Source: JASHVB01 sp035523995
GTDB taxonomy: Bacteria; Pseudomonadota; Alphaproteobacteria; Acetobacterales; Acetobacteraceae
Length of the DNA stretch: 64,000 nucleotides
Direction: 5' to 3'
Assembly: GCA_035523995.1 (NCBI GenBank)
Contig: DATKPQ010000019.1
Coordinates: forward strand, 1 to 64,000
Position 1 is the first letter of the stretch; each line of letters starts with the position of its first letter. Made by a program: the position numbers and the translations under genes. The notes under the pieces were generated by a model, which was not told the DNA's origin, ran no database searches, and worked only from the letters and a program-made list of their open reading frames with translations. Positions 62,257 to 64,000 of the stretch are shown one piece after another.

Positions 62257-63849
62257 ATGCGACGTATCCTTCCCCTGCTGTTGTTTGTAATGCTGGCGCT
62301 GATGCCGGCGCTGGCTCGTGCCGACGATGCATCGGCAGCGTTGGCGGCGATCGCGTCCGGCAACCTGGATTCGATGCGCCAGGGCATTGCCGACCTGGCG
62401 GCGTCCGGCGATCCGCGCGCCATCCCCATTCTTGAATCGCTGAAGAACAGTACGTTGTTCATGAACGACGATAATGTGTTGTTCATACAGAACGCGAATG
62501 GCAGCTTCGTCAACGCCGCCACTGGCGCGCCGGCACCGGGCCTGACGGCGGATGCATTGACCCAGGTGTTTCCCGATCTGCGGGCGCAGGCCGTGATCGA
62601 CAAGGTGCTGGGCCAGCTGCAGTTGTTCTCGCCTGATGCCGCGACGCGGGAGAACGCGGCGGAGGCCTTGTTCCAGTCGCATGATGTCGCCGCGTTGCCG
62701 ATTCTCTCGAAGGCGCTGAGCAATGAAACCGATCCCGCAGTGCGGACTCGTCTGGAGCAAGCGCATGCCGCCGCATTGTTGTTCAGCAAGGATGCGCCGG
62801 TGCAGCAGCAGCTTGCGGCGGTGGCCGTACTGCGCGCCCGTGGCGACCTCGATGCGCGCGCCTTGCTGGCGAGCCTGAGCAATCAGCCGCCGGACGTTGC
62901 TGCCGCGACGCGCGCGGCGGTGGCTGCGATCGACCGTTCGTTACAGCTTTGGGGAATACTGCAGAACGTATATTATGGGATCGGCCTGGGGTCCGTGTTG
63001 CTGCTGGCAGCGGCCGGGTTGGCGATCACCTTCGGCGTCATGGGCGTCATCAACATGGCGCATGGCGAGATGGTGATGCTGGGTGCCTATACGACCTATG
63101 TCGTGCAACAGGCGATGCACCAGATTGCGCCTGCCTGGTACCAGGCCAATCTGTTGTTCGCGGTGCCGTTGGCGTTCCTGGTTACCGGCCTGATCGGCAT
63201 TGCCATTGAGCGCAGTTTGATCCGCTGGCTGTACGGCCGTCCGTTGGAAACGCTGCTGGCGACCTGGGGGCTGTCGCTGGTGTTGCAGCAGGCGGTACGC
63301 TCGATTTTCAATTCGCAGAACAAGGATGTGGATACGCCGCTGTGGATGAGCGGCGACCTTCACTTGGCCGGACTGACGATTACTCTGAACAGATTGTACA
63401 TTATAGGGTTCACCGTGGTGGTGTTGTTCGCGCTGATGGCGGCGCTGCGCTACACGCCGCTGGGGCTGCGCATGCGGGCGGTAACGCAGAACAGATTGAT
63501 GGCTGCGGCTATGGGGATTCGTACGCCGTGGATCGATGCGTTGACTTTTGGTTTGGGCTCCGGCGTGGCCGGTATAGCGGGCGTAGCGCTGAGCCAGATC
63601 GATAACGTTTCGCCGAACCTGGGACAGAACTACATCATCGACAGCTTTTTGGTGGTGGTGTTTGGCGGCGTCGGCAATCTGTGGGGCACTGCGGTCGGCG
63701 CATTGACGCTGGGCGTGATCAACAAGTTCCTGGAACCGGTCGCCGGCGCCGTTCTTGGCAAAATCGTCGTGCTGGTCCTGGTTATTCTGTTCATTCAGCG
63801 CCGCCCGCGTGGCATGTTCCCGCTGAAGGGACGGGCAGCCGAGGCATGA
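62257..63849 (+). CDS. urtB: Urea ABC transporter permease UrtB
   Basis: A 530-aa LivH-like permease. As in other UrtB proteins, an exported N-terminal region (signal peptide LLLFVMLALMPALARA, then about 200 residues of HEAT-like helices, DPRAIPILESLKNSTLFMND) precedes the membrane domain (GVINMAHGEMVMLGAYTTYV, LIRWLYGRPLETLLATWGLS, MRAVTQNRLMAAAMGIRT, DNVSPNLGQNYIIDSFLVVV). GAGGCG precedes the ATG. Confidence 0.95.
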   Translation: MRRILPLLLFVMLALMPALARADDASAALAAIASGNLDSMRQGIADLAASGDPRAIPILESLKNSTLFMNDDNVLFIQNANGSFVNAATGAPAPGLTADALTQVFPDLRAQAVIDKVLGQLQLFSPDAATRENAAEALFQSHDVAALPILSKALSNETDPAVRTRLEQAHAAALLFSKDAPVQQQLAAVAVLRARGDLDARALLASLSNQPPDVAAATRAAVAAIDRSLQLWGILQNVYYGIGLGSVLLLAAAGLAITFGVMGVINMAHGEMVMLGAYTTYVVQQAMHQIAPAWYQANLLFAVPLAFLVTGLIGIAIERSLIRWLYGRPLETLLATWGLSLVLQQAVRSIFNSQNKDVDTPLWMSGDLHLAGLTITLNRLYIIGFTVVVLFALMAALRYTPLGLRMRAVTQNRLMAAAMGIRTPWIDALTFGLGSGVAGIAGVALSQIDNVSPNLGQNYIIDSFLVVVFGGVGNLWGTAVGALTLGVINKFLEPVAGAVLGKIVVLVLVILFIQRRPRGMFPLKGRAAEA

Positions 63850-63859
63850 TGATCACGTC

Positions 63860-63944
63860 TCATTGCGAGGAGCGGCGCTGCCGGCGTCATTGCGAGGAGC
63901 GACGTCGCCAATGTCATTGCGAGGGGCGCAGCGACGAAGCAATC
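63860..63944 (+). repeat. Cluster of three direct REP-like family 1 arms
   Basis: TCATTGCGAGGAGCG at 63860-63874, GTCATTGCGAGGAGCG at 63886-63901, and a full arm GTCATTGCGAGGGGCGCAGC then GACGAAGCAATC at 63913-63944. The last bases of the window (GCTCCGCTCCTCG) look like the start of the facing arm. It lies directly after urtB. Confidence 0.8.
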
Positions 63945-64000
63945 CCGTTCATGACGAGCGTCCTTGTCGCGGCCCGACCGATTCGCCGCTCCGCTCCTCG

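Overview
The window reads as the chromosome of a GC-rich alphaproteobacterium, most likely an acetic-acid-bacterium relative (Rhodospirillales/Acetobacterales). This is inferred from codon use, the chorismate mutase-hisC-tyrA cluster, the lysA + DUF4175 (TIGR02302) pair, the urt urea transporter and PEP-CTERM proteins. I saw no rRNA, tRNA, CRISPR array, intact insertion sequence or phage. Genus-level placement is not possible by eye.

Layout. 1-3.2 kb: HlyD/EmrB multidrug efflux pair. 3.4-9.8 kb: alpha/beta hydrolase, DUF983 protein, a small ORF under an FNR-type promoter, LysR and AraC regulators, an acyl-CoA dehydrogenase and a Cys-rich HTH regulator. 10-16 kb: two tandem paralogous regulators of about 950-990 aa (winged helix + STAND ATPase + helical repeats). 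16-19.2 kb: a broken OprB porin coupled to a sugar MFS transporter, with a divergent SDR lacking its catalytic Tyr. 19.3-20.8 kb: guaB. 20.9-23.3 kb: a graveyard of selfish and defence genes, with a retron-type RT tail, an orphan Phd antitoxin, a chimeric CopG antitoxin, a toxin-antitoxin pair, and a dead PIN toxin beside its intact antitoxin. 23.3-26.8 kb: RlpA-like lipoprotein, tsaB-rimI and an MBL hydrolase. 26.8-27.8 kb: a gene-free kilobase with nested inverted repeats.

27.8-42 kb: the most coherent accessory block. It holds type II secretion pseudopilin genes gspI-J-K, two large exported beta-propeller/phosphoesterase proteins, a small exported protein, two divergent PEP-CTERM proteins, a TonB protein and a TonB-dependent receptor. 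I infer secretion of phosphate-ester hydrolases with uptake of the products. 42-50 kb: lysA, DUF4175 protein, OmpA-family porin, maeB. 50-55 kb: a polyol ABC transporter (binding protein and two permeases, no ATPase gene) with a mannitol-type dehydrogenase. 55-58.4 kb: tyrA, hisC and a chorismate mutase carrying a degenerate prephenate-dehydratase-like part. 58.6-60.2 kb: a two-domain cold-shock protein and two small proteins. 60.6-64 kb: urtA-urtB behind a near-perfect sigma-54 promoter. Two families of short dispersed palindromic (REP-like) repeats sit between genes throughout.
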